DNA of 64,000 nucleotides, from contig JACYXH010000410.1 of assembly GCA_026745465.1 (NCBI GenBank), positions 1,642,501-1,706,500 on the forward strand, read 5' to 3'. Positions 41,597 through 53,935 of this stretch are shown here, piece after piece (position 1 is the stretch's first letter; each line of letters starts with the position of its first letter). Source of the DNA: Lota lota (lineage: Eukaryota; Chordata; Actinopteri; Gadiformes; Lotidae). The notes beneath the pieces are model-generated. The model was not told where the DNA came from, did no database searches, and saw only the letters and a program-made list of their open reading frames with translations. The translations under genes were made by a program, and so were the position numbers.

Positions 41597-41639
41597 AGAG
41601 ATGATATTATAAAATATATTATATAATAATATCATCTCT
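41597..41639. other. perfect AT-rich palindrome (14-bp arms)
   Basis: AGAGATGATATTAT at 41597-41610 and its exact reverse complement at 41626-41639, with a 15-bp AT loop. A diverged third copy of the arm (AGAGATGATAAAAT) lies at about 41681. Confidence 0.9.
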
Positions 41640-41699
41640 AATGTATTTGATATAATAATATTATATCATATATATTCTAGAGATGATAAAATATTCCAA

Positions 41700-42423
41700 T
41701 ATTTTCGATTCTTCCTTTCTCTGTTGAAGCCGTCGTGTGGCCTTGCATCAGCTCCTGGAACCCGACCCTCACCAGGAGCGCAACTCCACTGCTGATGTTA
41801 GGTTTTGGAGTGTCCTAATATTTCCTTATGAGTTAATGAAGACGAATCAGAAGTGGTATATTTAAGGCCCCAGCGCACCATAAATCTACTTCATAACGAG
41901 CTTGGCACTCAAAGACTGTAATATAACATCAGCTGCCAGAAACTAAGCAGCCATATTTAATACTAAACTGACCTTTCATGTCCAGGTACAGAGTCGCTTA
42001 TCTGGAAAATGATCCTGAAAATGATCCTATTCTTTTATTCAGTAACTTAGAAGAAGTCACTCTTCCTTTCTGCTGAAAATCAATGCCTCAAACATTCGGT
42101 TTTTTTCAAACTCTAATCAGTAGGACCTTGAGGTGAGTTATTTCACACATATTTTAGTAACATTTGATTTACATGTTTTAATGTCTGTCCTGTGACTCAC
42201 ATTCTGTTCTTCCATGAACCTGTGTGTATGCTACAGGAGCTGCAGTTAATTTAGGAACTTAGGTAACATCTTATTCATCTAAAAACTCATTGCACTCATA
42301 AAAATGACAGCAAATGATTTACCTCTATCAATGGGGATTAGTCTTTCAATGTGATCAGTTCACAGAAGTGTAACCGGGCCCAAAGCTAACAATGCCACCA
42401 CTAGTATTATGTATGTATTGGGC
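41700..42423. other. no gene recognised
   Basis: Unique sequence. A consensus-like donor TTGAG|GTGAGTTA occurs near 42130 but is not attached to a credible exon. Confidence 0.4.
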
Positions 42424-42650
42424 TACTGGATGTTTTTACAACAACATGGTGGCCACCAGCAGGTTTGTTGTATAGATTGTGGTGTTGGATGCTTTTACAT
42501 CAACATGGTGGCTACCAGCAGGTTTGTTGTATAGATTGTGGTGTTGGAGGTTTTTACAGCAACATGGTGGCTACCAGCAGGTTTGTTGTATAGATTGTGG
42601 TGTTGGATGTTTTACAGCAACATGGTGGCTACCAGCACGTTGGTTGGATG
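42424..42650. repeat. minisatellite, 59-bp unit
   Basis: About 3.7 copies. The phrase CAACATGG occurs at 42442, 42501, 42560 and 42618. Copies are highly similar. Confidence 0.94.
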
Positions 42651-43738
42651 GGATTGTCACTGTTGCCATTTCTTTTCTTTTAAATGCCATCTTGACCAGT
42701 GGGGTTATAGTTCACAGTAAAGGTCTCCAGCTATTAAGCCACTTTAACATGAGCGCAAAGAATAGCAAACAAGAGTTGAACTTGTTTTCAGTCTGTTGAT
42801 GCGCTGCTTTTATTTATTGTTTTTCACTGTGACTCCACGCTTATTGCCACATAAAATATAAAAAACAAGAATGAGCCAAACTGTTTTATTGAAATTTGTA
42901 TTTGTCACCTCGTCAAATATAATGAATATTTTTCATTGGATGATCCTGTTTTGTTTGGACACCCCGTGTAAAAACACAACTAATTAAGCTAAAGCCTAAG
43001 GCGGCCCTTAGCGTGTTCAGTTTCTCCTTTCACTCTTTGTTTTGCATTCTCAAATACTGTGGTGCGTTAGACGCGATGCATTAGACATGGGTTGGCCACG
43101 AATAATCATGCTGTGCTGTGCTGCATTTTACATTCTTTAACAAAATAAAAGTTCAATAGCATCAAGCCATGGCTAAGTACCTCTAATGGTGCGCTGGAAT
43201 GTTGACTTTATGGAAGTCAACACTAAAACTCTCCTCCTCCCAACGAGGTTAGTAGGGCTGTTAGCACCTCATGTTCATTTCTTTTATGGGTTGTTTTAGT
43301 ACGTTTTCCAAATCATAGTGCCATTAAGAGTATGATAAGGCTTAGCAAAGTATGTTCAGGGGTGTGTTTGCCCTAAATGAAAGGTCTCTTTGGAGTGATT
43401 GACAGGTCACTCCTGTCAATCATCTAATCTCTGTCTCTCGTTGCACCCTAGCTAAAAAATAAGAACATGAAAGGCCTGCTAATGTTGACACCATTAAAAG
43501 TATATTCCGATTCAGGTAATTCAAGATGACAGTTATCCAATGTGGTTGTCAATACTTGTATATATGGAAACAGTGCTGCTCATGTATTGTTCATGTATGC
43601 ACAATATGGAAGAAACAATACTTACAGATTTGTTGTTGTATGTAGGATGAGTCTAAAACATGCTGCAATGTGCTCTGGTCACATCTCATTGTTTTCCTTC
43701 AAAGTTAGTGACATACAAATACACGTTTACACATTTGT
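42651..43738. other. no gene recognised
   Basis: AT-rich unique sequence. No coding exon or RNA gene was recognised. Confidence 0.4.
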
Positions 43739-43847
43739 GAGCTCTAATGTGTTAGAGCTCACTGCTTTATAACAGAGCATTTTAGCTCGAATGCGTTAGA
43801 GCTCACAGTTCTTTAACAGAGCAGTGAGCTCTAATGTGTTAGAGCTC
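43739..43847. repeat. palindromic tandem array (GAGCTCTAA/TTAGAGCTC)
   Basis: Three units of 43-44 bp. The first and third each contain a perfect inverted repeat (GAGCTCTAA-TGTG-TTAGAGCTC at 43739-43760 and 43826-43847). The middle copy (43783-43804) is slightly diverged. Each unit could extrude as a small hairpin. Confidence 0.92.
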
Positions 43848-44171
43848 ACAGTCATCTACCAAAGCCCTTTTATTATTTCATTCATTTATACTTTTTCAAT
43901 ATGCTACGAATAACCTGAGATGGAGTGGTTTATTCAGCTTGTAACATAGTTACCAACAATGACTAGATTACTAGATTGATCCACTAGTTACTTTCATCAA
44001 TAGCTTCATTGGTTTTCCAACCTAATCCGTTGCAATAAACGTTTCAATTTTTAGTTTTTGTATTGTCAAGGAAACATTGCTGGAAAGTTATATTAGTATG
44101 TTGTTGTTAATGTTGGATTTGTAGGATTAGGAACTGTTAAAGGCAGAGGTGTCCCGTTATTGAGAAAGAAT
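43848..44171. other. no recognisable feature
   Basis: Unique AT-rich sequence. A CAGAGGTGTC phrase near 44146 resembles hAT-type transposon ends but has no partner. Confidence 0.4.
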
Positions 44172-44225
44172 GCACACCCTCAGACCATTATTGCCCAATC
44201 GGGAACAAGTAATGGGAGGGTGTGC
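44172..44225. other. interrupted hairpin, 16 bp of stem
   Basis: GCACACCCTC (44172-44181) pairs perfectly with GAGGGTGTGC (44216-44225). After a 3-nt bulge, CCATTA (44185-44190) pairs with TAATGG (44210-44215). The loop is about 19 nt. The stem is too short for a typical microRNA precursor, so it may be part of a decayed inverted-repeat element. Confidence 0.75.
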
Positions 44226-46138
<1,913 letters not shown>

Positions 46139-46153
46139 CTCTGTATACTGTTT

Positions 46154-46281
46154 CTTGATAGCAGCCAGGTAACAGAGTAAACCAGTATGATGTTACTCAG
46201 TGCTTGATAACAGCCAGTAACAGAGTAAACCAGTATGTTTGCTACTCAGTGATTGACAGAAGCAAGTAAAAGAGTAAAACG
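46154..46281. repeat. minisatellite, ~49-bp unit
   Basis: About 2.5 copies of a unit with TTGATAACAGCCAGTAACAG and AGTAAACCAGTATG. Confidence 0.85.
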
Positions 46282-46679
46282 TTCAATAAGGAGCTTTTAA
46301 CGTCCCACTGAATGAAGAGATTCATTTACAAGTCGGTTAGGGTTCGGGTGTTCATCCAATCAAACTGACAACTTGAAAAACAAGAGTTTTACTTTTTTTG
46401 ACTTTTATTTAAACTGGAAAAGATTAAGAATTGAACAAGAGGAATTTATTATGAATACCTGTAAGTGTGTTCTGCCGTTTTGAACCTTTTAATGAGGCAG
46501 GGCAATATGTAGAATAAATATATATATATTTAAAAAAAAATTCTCTGCAGACTATGACTTTGTATTCATTCGGCAGATGTTGAACAGTTATCTGGTCTAT
46601 GACTGAGTAACCTTTAAATACCTGATGCAATCTGAACGCTGACCAGAGAAGAATATTAACATTCAGGCACTCGTCTCTC
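46282..46679. other. no recognisable feature
   Basis: AT-rich unique sequence. Confidence 0.45.
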
Positions 46680-46794
46680 GGTCGCTCTCTGTCGCTCCAC
46701 ATTTCTCTCTTTCAATGTCTTCTTTTTCTCTCTGTCTCTCTCTCGCTCACGCTCTCTCTCTCTTTCTCTTTCTCTCGCTCTCTGTTTCTGTCTG

Positions 46795-46883
<89 letters not shown>
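46680..46883. repeat. (CT)n microsatellite with degenerate 5' half
   Basis: Imperfect CT/CTGT/CTTT tract (46680-46797) followed by a pure CT tract of about 84 bp (46799-46883). This is the only long CT-on-plus dinucleotide tract. The other large GA/CT tracts run GA on the plus strand. Confidence 0.96.
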
Positions 46884-46886
<3 letters not shown>

Positions 46887-47099
46887 TGTGTTCATTATAA
46901 GTCATAGCTGGTATCTGCAGTGTGCACTATGTGGGTCTGGCTGAAATACCTATAGCACCTAAAGCATCCAGTCTCATGGGTTATTTTGTTTTTTTCCTGT
47001 GGAGGTTGTGTGTGATGTCGTGTGATTCTGTGCTGTGCATGTAAGCTTCCACACTTTAATCACCCGGCGAACAGAGGAAGGAACCACCAGGTCCAGGAA

Positions 47100-47340
47100 A
47101 GAACCTTTTCTCTTATTACATCCTGCTTATATATTATCTCCTGTTCTAGCCGGCGGCCATCCCACGAGGTGTGGGCGGTCTCAGTAATTGAGGCGTCCCC
47201 CGTCTGCATGGAGACATTTATTTTGTCACGGACAGTTAGCGCTTCTAATGAACAGTTGTTTCTCCGACTGAAAATCTGCCTTCTTTTCATCTCTTGCTGC
47301 CTCCATCTTATTAACCGAGTCACGCTTCCAGGAGCGTTTG
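47100..47340. promoter_or_regulatory. candidate conserved non-coding element
   Basis: Non-repetitive block with moderate CpG, including TCTCAGTAATTGAGG, GACATTTATTTTGTCACGG and CTTCTAATGAACAG. It lies just before a C homopolymer. A consensus donor CTGGAG|GTGAGTTT follows at about 47448-47460, so an untranslated exon is an alternative reading. Confidence 0.33.
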
Positions 47341-47353
47341 ATCCCCTCCCCCG

Positions 47354-47381
<28 letters not shown>
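47354..47381. repeat. poly-C tract (28 bp)
   Basis: Longest homopolymer in the window. Confidence 0.95.
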
Positions 47382-47384
<3 letters not shown>

Positions 47385-47529
47385 CCTCCACTTGCCCATC
47401 CCAAAAAGAGCTTCGGTCCGTGTCTTACTGATCTCAATCGATCTCTGGAGGTGAGTTTAGGTGTCATGTAAACAACACAACATAACAGATGTTTACATGA
47501 TGGGAAAAAAACTAAGATGATGTTTGTGT

Positions 47530-47665
47530 TTCATTCTCTGTTTTTTCTTCTATTTATATCTATTTTATTATGTTTTTGTATCTTTTTTTTTATTCTTTTG
47601 ATTAGTTTATCACAAACCTGTTCCCCCTGGGGCAATAAAACGGAGATGTTGGAAGTTTAGATGAA
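47530..47665 (+). mobile_element. LINE 3' end (truncated)
   Basis: T-rich 3'UTR-like run ending in CCTGTTCCCCCTGGGGCAAT followed by AAAACGG. This is the form of fish LINE tails ('..TTCCCC(C/T)GGGGATCAATAAA'). No reverse-transcriptase frame is present. Length and borders are approximate. Confidence 0.4.
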
Positions 47666-48571
<906 letters not shown>

Positions 48572-48624
48572 AACCAGATGATAAAGTACACGAACAGGTG
48601 AAGTGTTAAGCAGTGAAGAGTTTC

Positions 48625-48720
48625 CAGCTTGGGTCACGTGACCATGCTACTGATTAGCCCTTGGTCCTCAAGTTGCATTATGCAAATTAGCCGTGAGCTT
48701 CAATCAAGACACTCTAGATA
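48625..48720. promoter_or_regulatory. candidate enhancer: E-box plus octamer
   Basis: Contains GTCACGTGAC (48633-48642), a fully palindromic E-box of the USF/TFE type, and 38 bp further on the canonical octamer ATGCAAAT (48680-48687) inside CATTATGCAAATTAGC, a POU-plus-homeodomain type site. The sequence is non-repetitive. It is flanked by a CA microsatellite on the left and a perfect hairpin on the right. The regulatory role is inferred from motifs. Confidence 0.42.
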
Positions 48721-48727
48721 TATAAAT

Positions 48728-48771
48728 ATAATGAAGTGATGGAGATTTAAATATATCCATCACTTCATTAT
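48728..48771. other. perfect hairpin (16-bp arms, 12-nt loop)
   Basis: ATAATGAAGTGATGGA (48728-48743) is the exact reverse complement of 48756-48771, with loop GATTTAAATATA. The stem is shorter than a usual microRNA precursor stem. It may be the core of a very short MITE or a cruciform-forming palindrome. Confidence 0.92.
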
Positions 48772-48944
48772 CATAATTGGATCTATTTTTTTTAAGTGCC
48801 CCGGTAGGAGGATGAGAGATCCTGCGATGTAAGGTGCTTTTCCAGGCAGGCAAGACTTTCATGTGCAAGGGACATGCACCAGCGAGAAACGTGCATGTGT
48901 AAGAGAGGTGCCAGTGAGTTTAAAGTTGGCCTCGGTTTTTAATT

Positions 48945-48946
<2 letters not shown>

Positions 48947-48980
<34 letters not shown>
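48947..48980. repeat. (GA)n microsatellite
   Basis: Pure GA tract of about 17 units. Confidence 0.95.
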
Positions 48981-48985
<5 letters not shown>

Positions 48986-49253
48986 GTTGTCCATCACACG
49001 TTCCTGTGGGTCTTCGGCACCTCATCTATTGTCAAACACAAAACCATTTGTTCTCAGTAGTGGTTTGTGTTTTTTTTTTAATGCATATAATTTGGTTGTA
49101 TTTGAAAAGTTTAATTCATAAGATGTGACAGTGCTGTGCCCATCACATTTCCAATACCAAGACAAGTCAACAAAAAGAAAGGACATCAACAAAGCAAAGG
49201 CATAGCGCACCGAAGGCACCAATCCAGATTGGTTTCGTAAATGATGTGTCAAT

Positions 49254-49455
49254 TGTCTGCATGTGTTATGTGTTGTTATTGTCTGCATGTGTTATGTGTT
49301 TCTATGCATTTGTTATGTGTTATTCTTGTGTTGTGTTGTTAGTCATGTGTTACGTGGTTATTCATGTATTGTATTGTTATTCGTGTGTTATGAGTTAGTC
49401 ATGTTTTACGTGTTGTTATTTATGTGTAGTTTTATTCATCATGTTGTTATTGTCT
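49254..49455. repeat. degenerate minisatellite, ~22-25 bp unit
   Basis: Repeated GTCTGCATGTGTTATGTGTT-like units that decay to TCATGTGTTACGTGGTTATT variants. Confidence 0.8.
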
Positions 49456-49676
49456 GCACGTTTTGTCAGTAAACAGTTTGTGACAAATAGTGTTGCTTAT
49501 TTTTACCTTGAATATTGTTGCCTCTTTTTTATTGTAAATACTGATATGATTAATGTATTTAGACAATTGCCACTTTCATACACTGTACATCCTGTATGTG
49601 TATTTGATACATATATTTATACATATATATACATATATATATATTGATATTAGATAACTATTGCAGTCATCCATAT

Positions 49677-49770
49677 AGCTAAAAGATGTCTAGAGAACTC
49701 TAGTAGTTGACCATAAAGCTGAAAGATGTCTAGAGAACTCTAGTAGTTGACCATCGAGCTGAAAGATGTA
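49677..49770. repeat. minisatellite, 40-bp unit
   Basis: About 2.4 copies (AGCT at 49677, 49717 and 49757) containing AAAGATGTCTAGAGAACTCT. Confidence 0.9.
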
Positions 49771-50579
49771 GCCCAATTTGAAGACAGCATCTATGAAATT
49801 AATTCACTTAATTGAGAGGGGATTGTGGGAAATGATTATAATTGGGGGCAACCAAGGATGATGTCATGCTCTGATGTTGAGGTTCCTCTATGGTGATTCT
49901 GAGGTTTCTTTATGGATCCTAGATGAATGCTCTGTTCTGCTGGATGCAATGTCCTGCTGCCAATTTGCTCAATAATTGAATGTGGATATGTTTTGTTTTG
50001 AGAGAAGTATATTCCTTGGCCATACATGACTTGTGTATTTTCCATTCTCTTCCACACCTCTTTTTTCATCATGCTCTCTTTTTCTCTCTCGCGCTCTTTC
50101 CCTCGATCTCTCAGGTCTAAACAATAGGGTGGAAGAGAAGAAAAGGGTTAATTGAAATGGCTTGTTTACAACGAGGCTAACTCGCCTATCTGGATCCTGA
50201 ATCCCCCCCCCCCCCCTCCCCCAAAAAAAAGAAAACAACACAAACAATCCATGCATGCCCTTTGACTTGATTGATAAGACGTGAAGCTCAAGTGTTTACA
50301 GTGCTGACCATCTTCAGTATAGAATATACAGTTTTTCCCATTCACAACGATGGGGCTTCAAGATCTCCTACTTGGACAATTGCAATGTTGGGCAATGTTG
50401 TGAAGGTTGCTGGTAAAATCACTGGTGGGCAGTAGCCAGCTCTTTAAGAAAATTGTAACCAGCAAATCATGAGTCAGATACAGTCAGTATTAGGTGATTC
50501 TCACTCTAAATTAAACGCTAGTTCTCCTCCCCTCAGGCCGAAGGTATAGATTACGAAGAACACCGTGCAATTGATATAA
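49771..50579. other. no gene recognised
   Basis: Unique sequence with a short C-rich tract at about 50203-50220. An AAGATCTCCTAC phrase at about 50358 recurs in the small array at about 50815-50875, on the other side of the LINE tail. Confidence 0.45.
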
Positions 50580-50800
50580 ATGCTCCATACCATGTGCAAC
50601 ACATTTGCACAATGTACACAGGAATTGTACTTTATCTTACACACTTGGCACTTTCTCTGTGTCACACTAATGCTCCTAACACCGTCATCAGTTTTTAATC
50701 TATTTGTCGTTTATCCTTATATTATTTGATGTATCTATTTGTAATGTCTTATTCCGTGCTGAAAAGTGAGTTTCCCTTGCGGGACAAAAAAAATAGACTG
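50580..50800 (+). mobile_element. LINE 3' end (truncated)
   Basis: Sequence rich in TTGCACAATGTACA, TTGTACTTTATCTTACACAC and TTGGCACTTTCTCTG, ending GAAAAGTGAGTTTCCCTTGC then GGGACAAAAAAAATAG. This has the composition and ending of fish LINE 3'UTRs ('..TTTCCC(C/T)TGTGGGAC(T)AATAAA'). Borders are approximate. A small AAGATCTCCTA array follows to 50875. Confidence 0.45.
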
Positions 50801-50955
50801 AACTGCTGGGACACTAAGATCTCCTACTGCTAGGTCTCCAAGATATCCTATGGCTCCAAGATCTCCTACGGTTGTGTTTCTCAGGTTGGGAAGTGACTCC
50901 TCCGCCAGCTTTGTCTCTTTCTCTTTCCTCAGCAGTTTCATCGTAATGGCTGAGG

Positions 50956-50987
50956 AGGGGGAGGGGGCGGGAGGGGGGGTGGCGGGT
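50956..50987. other. potential G-quadruplex
   Basis: Four or more G runs of 3-7 separated by single bases (AGGGGGAGGGGGCGGGAGGG..) on the plus strand. Confidence 0.6.
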
Positions 50988-51040
50988 AGTACGTCTCAGA
51001 TGTCAAACACTGACTGATGGGCATCTCTTAGAGCACTCTA

Positions 51041-51110
51041 GGGGAGGAGGAGAGAGAGGAAAAGATGGGAGACGGAGGAGGAGATGAGGAGGAAGGAGAG
51101 GAGGAGGGGG
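51041..51110. repeat. purine-only GA-rich tract
   Basis: Almost pure G/A over 70 bp with GGAGGA reiterations. It is capable of triplex or G-rich structures. Confidence 0.85.
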
Positions 51111-51456
51111 TTTTCAAGGCCGGACACAGACAAGTCTGATGGGTAATCTGAGGGGTAAGCCATCGACCGGCCTGCCTTTGACACACACACATACACACAC
51201 ACACTCATCATTATCAACATCATCCCATCACACACTTTCATCCTGCCCGACACACACACAACACCCCTCCATCACCTATTCAAACTATTGGGGCCAAACG
51301 GATATGAATTGGTGTGTGTGTTTGTCTGTGTTAATGTGGTATGTGGTGTGTGTGTGCATGTTTTATGTTTTGTGATATTGTAGGCTATGTGTCTTTCATG
51401 TCACCATAAGATACCTGTTAAGCACTCAGGCAGAGATATATTTCTTCTTGCTTGCT
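51111..51456. other. unique sequence with short CA/TG patches
   Basis: Short CA runs at about 51181-51204 and a TG patch near 51311. No gene was recognised. Confidence 0.45.
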
Positions 51457-51599
51457 GAACTTTACGTTTGTCGGGTCCCATGACAGTACTGAACCAAGTT
51501 TGTCTGGTCACATGACTGTGCCGAAATATACGTTGGTCTGGTCACATGACTGTTCTGAACTATACGTTTGCCTGGTCCCATGACTGTGCTGAACTATAC
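51457..51599. repeat. minisatellite, 34-bp unit
   Basis: Four copies (GTTTG or GTTGG starts at 51466, 51498, 51532 and 51566) of a unit with TCTGGTCACATGACTGTGCT and GAACTATAC. Confidence 0.9.
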
Positions 51600-52162
51600 C
51601 TCGGGTTCTAAGAGATGGATGCTAAACAAACAAACAAAGGTCTGAGGGTTATTGCACTTCCGTATTATAAAGGGGAGGGGGGGGGTGCAAAGTGACCAAG
51701 AGGGATAAAGCGGGGCTGGGGGGTTGACATTCGGGGATGTTCCCTAGAGTATCTAGATCCTGCATCTGTCTGCAATAAGATAACACTGGGCGTCTTGATG
51801 AATTACAGGTTGGCGATGCATCATGTATTAATGGATGAGGAGGGGTTATCTTCACACACTCTGACCGCACCAGCCGGGGAGAAATAAGCAACGCAGCCTC
51901 CGTCTCTCGCATGCACAAGTGTGTGTGTGTGTCCTGCCCACACTTTCCTTCTCTTGTTTGTTTGCCACTTCTACCCAACCCCCTCCGTTTTATCTAACCC
52001 TTACTCTAGTTACCTCAGCCTTCACCACCCCCTCACCCCATCACTATAACCTGCAGAATGCTCTTCCTCGGCTGTATAGAACTCACCTCGATACCCCCCC
52101 CCCCCCCACACACACACTTCAAACCTCATGTTACTCATCCCAATTCCCCAAGGTACCTTCAA
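51600..52162. other. unique sequence, C-rich toward the end
   Basis: Includes a short G run near 51678-51685 and a C run at about 52096-52107. No gene was recognised. Confidence 0.4.
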
Positions 52163-52445
52163 ACTCTATCTGTCTCGCTCTCCATCTCTCTTCCTCCACC
52201 TCTCTCTATCTCCCTCCATCTCTCTCTCCCTCTCTATCTCCATCTTTCTCTCCCTCCATCCCTCTCTCTCTACCTCAATCTCTCTCCATTTCTCCATCTC
52301 TCTCAATTAAATCAAATTCAATTAATCTCTCTTTCCCTTTATCTCTCTACATCTCTCTCCCTCCATCTTTCTCTCTCCCTTCGTCAATCTCTCTCTCCAT
52401 CTCTCACTCTTTCTTTCTCCATCTCTTTCTCCCTCCATCTCTCAC
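52163..52445. repeat. polypyrimidine tract (CTCCATCTCT-type)
   Basis: About 280 bp dominated by CT with CTCCATCTCTCT reiterations. Broken only briefly by TCAATTAAATCAAATTCAAT near 52302. Frames of up to 234 codons through it are low-complexity artefacts. Confidence 0.9.
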
Positions 52446-52511
52446 TGTCCTCACTTTGTCTATCCGAAGCATCCCTGACGCAGAGGGAGAAAGACAGAAT
52501 GCTGATGTGCA

Positions 52512-52549
52512 GAGGGAGGGAGGGAGGGAGGGAGGAAGGGAGGGAGGGG
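52512..52549. repeat. (GGGA)n tract
   Basis: About nine GGGA/GGAA units with G-quadruplex potential on the plus strand. It lies about 70 bp after the polypyrimidine tract. Confidence 0.93.
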
Positions 52550-52821
52550 CGGACCTTTGCGTGACCCGCTGCTTAATGAGTTTTAACTGGAAACCGTCTC
52601 GCGCATATCTAGGGACACGGTGATAGAGTAGAGAGAGTGAGAGGGAAGGGGTTTGTGGGGTGTGAAGTGTGACACCGATAGGGTGTGGGGGGGGGTGGTG
52701 GTTATTGTTGAGTGAAATCCCGAACAACACGCTTTGCTGTCAACATAACCTTGTCACATGTGATTACCGGCTGTAAAGTGAGGGAACATGGTGGGGTGTA
52801 TGTGTAGCCGTGTTATAGTAT
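52550..52821. other. no recognisable feature
   Basis: Unique sequence with a short G run near 52688. Confidence 0.45.
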
Positions 52822-52968
52822 CTAACATTAGCTATGTAGTAACAAACATTAGTTGTGTAGTAACTAACATTAGTAATGTCGTAACTAACATTAGTTATGT
52901 TGTAACAAACCTTAGTTATGTAGTCACTAACATTAGTTGTGTGGTAACTAACATTAGGTTTGTAGTTA
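52822..52968. repeat. minisatellite, exact 21-bp unit x7
   Basis: Seven copies of CTAACATTAGTTATGTAGTAA with no length change. Because 21 is a multiple of three, a 69-codon frame (VVTNISY repeats) runs through it. Confidence 0.94.
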
Positions 52969-52974
52969 CCTATG

Positions 52975-53146
52975 GTGGACTGCTAACGTATGGTTAAAGG
53001 ACCGCTAACGTATGGCGGCGTAGGAACGCTAACATATGGTTATAGGACTGCTACTGTATGATAAGGTAGAACCGCCAATGTATGGCAATAGGACCACAAA
53101 TGGATGGTGGTTAGGACCGTTAACGCATGGTGGAATAGGTTTGCTA
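52975..53146. repeat. minisatellite, ~23-bp unit (left part)
   Basis: Degenerate copies of ACCGCTAACGTATGGTTATA and GG. The same array resumes at 53594, so it is split by the intervening block. Confidence 0.88.
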
Positions 53147-53593
53147 ATGCTGTGGTTCCCAACCTTTGACCTTCTGCCATCAATACCTTTTGTGGACCAC
53201 CTGCATATGCAAACAGTAAACAATAGATGGATACACACGTAGTGCCTGAGCAAAGATTGCCTGCTTCCCCATTATATACAATTATAACTGCAAGAAGGCC
53301 ATGGCCAGTGGGAAACAGTGGAAAGAAAAAGTGCTTATGCTCCCAGTGTATTTATTTAGTTGAACAAAAAACCTCATTAAAAAACATAATGTAAAATATA
53401 TGATGGAATGTAACAAAGCGAAATATTTTTGAAATAACAATCCATAATACTATAATTACGGAACAATATTGATAATATATTTATTTTTATTATCTATATT
53501 ATTTGTTCTATTATTGTACATTTGCCTAATGCAAGAATAAAATCCCAGGTACCACCTGCAGTATACTCAGGTTAATAAAATACTGTATTAATT
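53147..53593. mobile_element. insertion splitting the minisatellite, hAT-like left end
   Basis: An AT-rich, non-repetitive block of about 430-450 bp interrupts an otherwise continuous array. Its left edge reads CTGTGGTTCCCAACCTTTGA, close to the CAGTGGTTCCCAACC ends of Charlie-type hAT elements. GACCACCTGC near the start and the approximate complement GGTACCACCTGCAG near the end are also typical. The right inverted end and 8-bp target duplication are not clear, so the family is tentative. No transposase frame is present. Confidence 0.45.
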
Positions 53594-53935
53594 GATGGTT
53601 ATAGGACTGCTAAAAGATAACGAGGTAGGACCGTTAACGGATGGTTATAGGACTGCTTACGTATGGTGGCATAGGAACGCTAACATATGGTTATAGGACT
53701 GCTAATGTATTGTAATGTAGAACCGCTAATGTATGGTTATAGGACCGCTAACGTATGGTGGCATAGGAACGCTAACATATGGTTATAGGACTGCTAATGT
53801 ATTGTAATGTAGAACCGCTAATGTATGGTTATAGGACCGCTAACGTATGGTTATAGGACTGCTAATGTATTGTAATGTAGAACCGCTAATGTATGGTTAT
53901 AGGACCGCTAACGTATGGTGGGGTAGAACCGCTAA
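53594..53935. repeat. minisatellite, ~23-bp unit (right part)
   Basis: Same unit family as 52975-53146, here with a higher-order block (GGTTATAGGACCGCTAACGT, then GGTGGCATAGGAACGC, then a GTATTGTAATGTAGAACCGC variant) repeated about three times. The right part is more homogeneous than the left, so it has been homogenised more recently. Confidence 0.93.

Noticed and set aside
51919-52623. 234-codon Ser/Leu/Pro frame
   Set aside because: It runs through the polypyrimidine tract and has low-complexity composition only.
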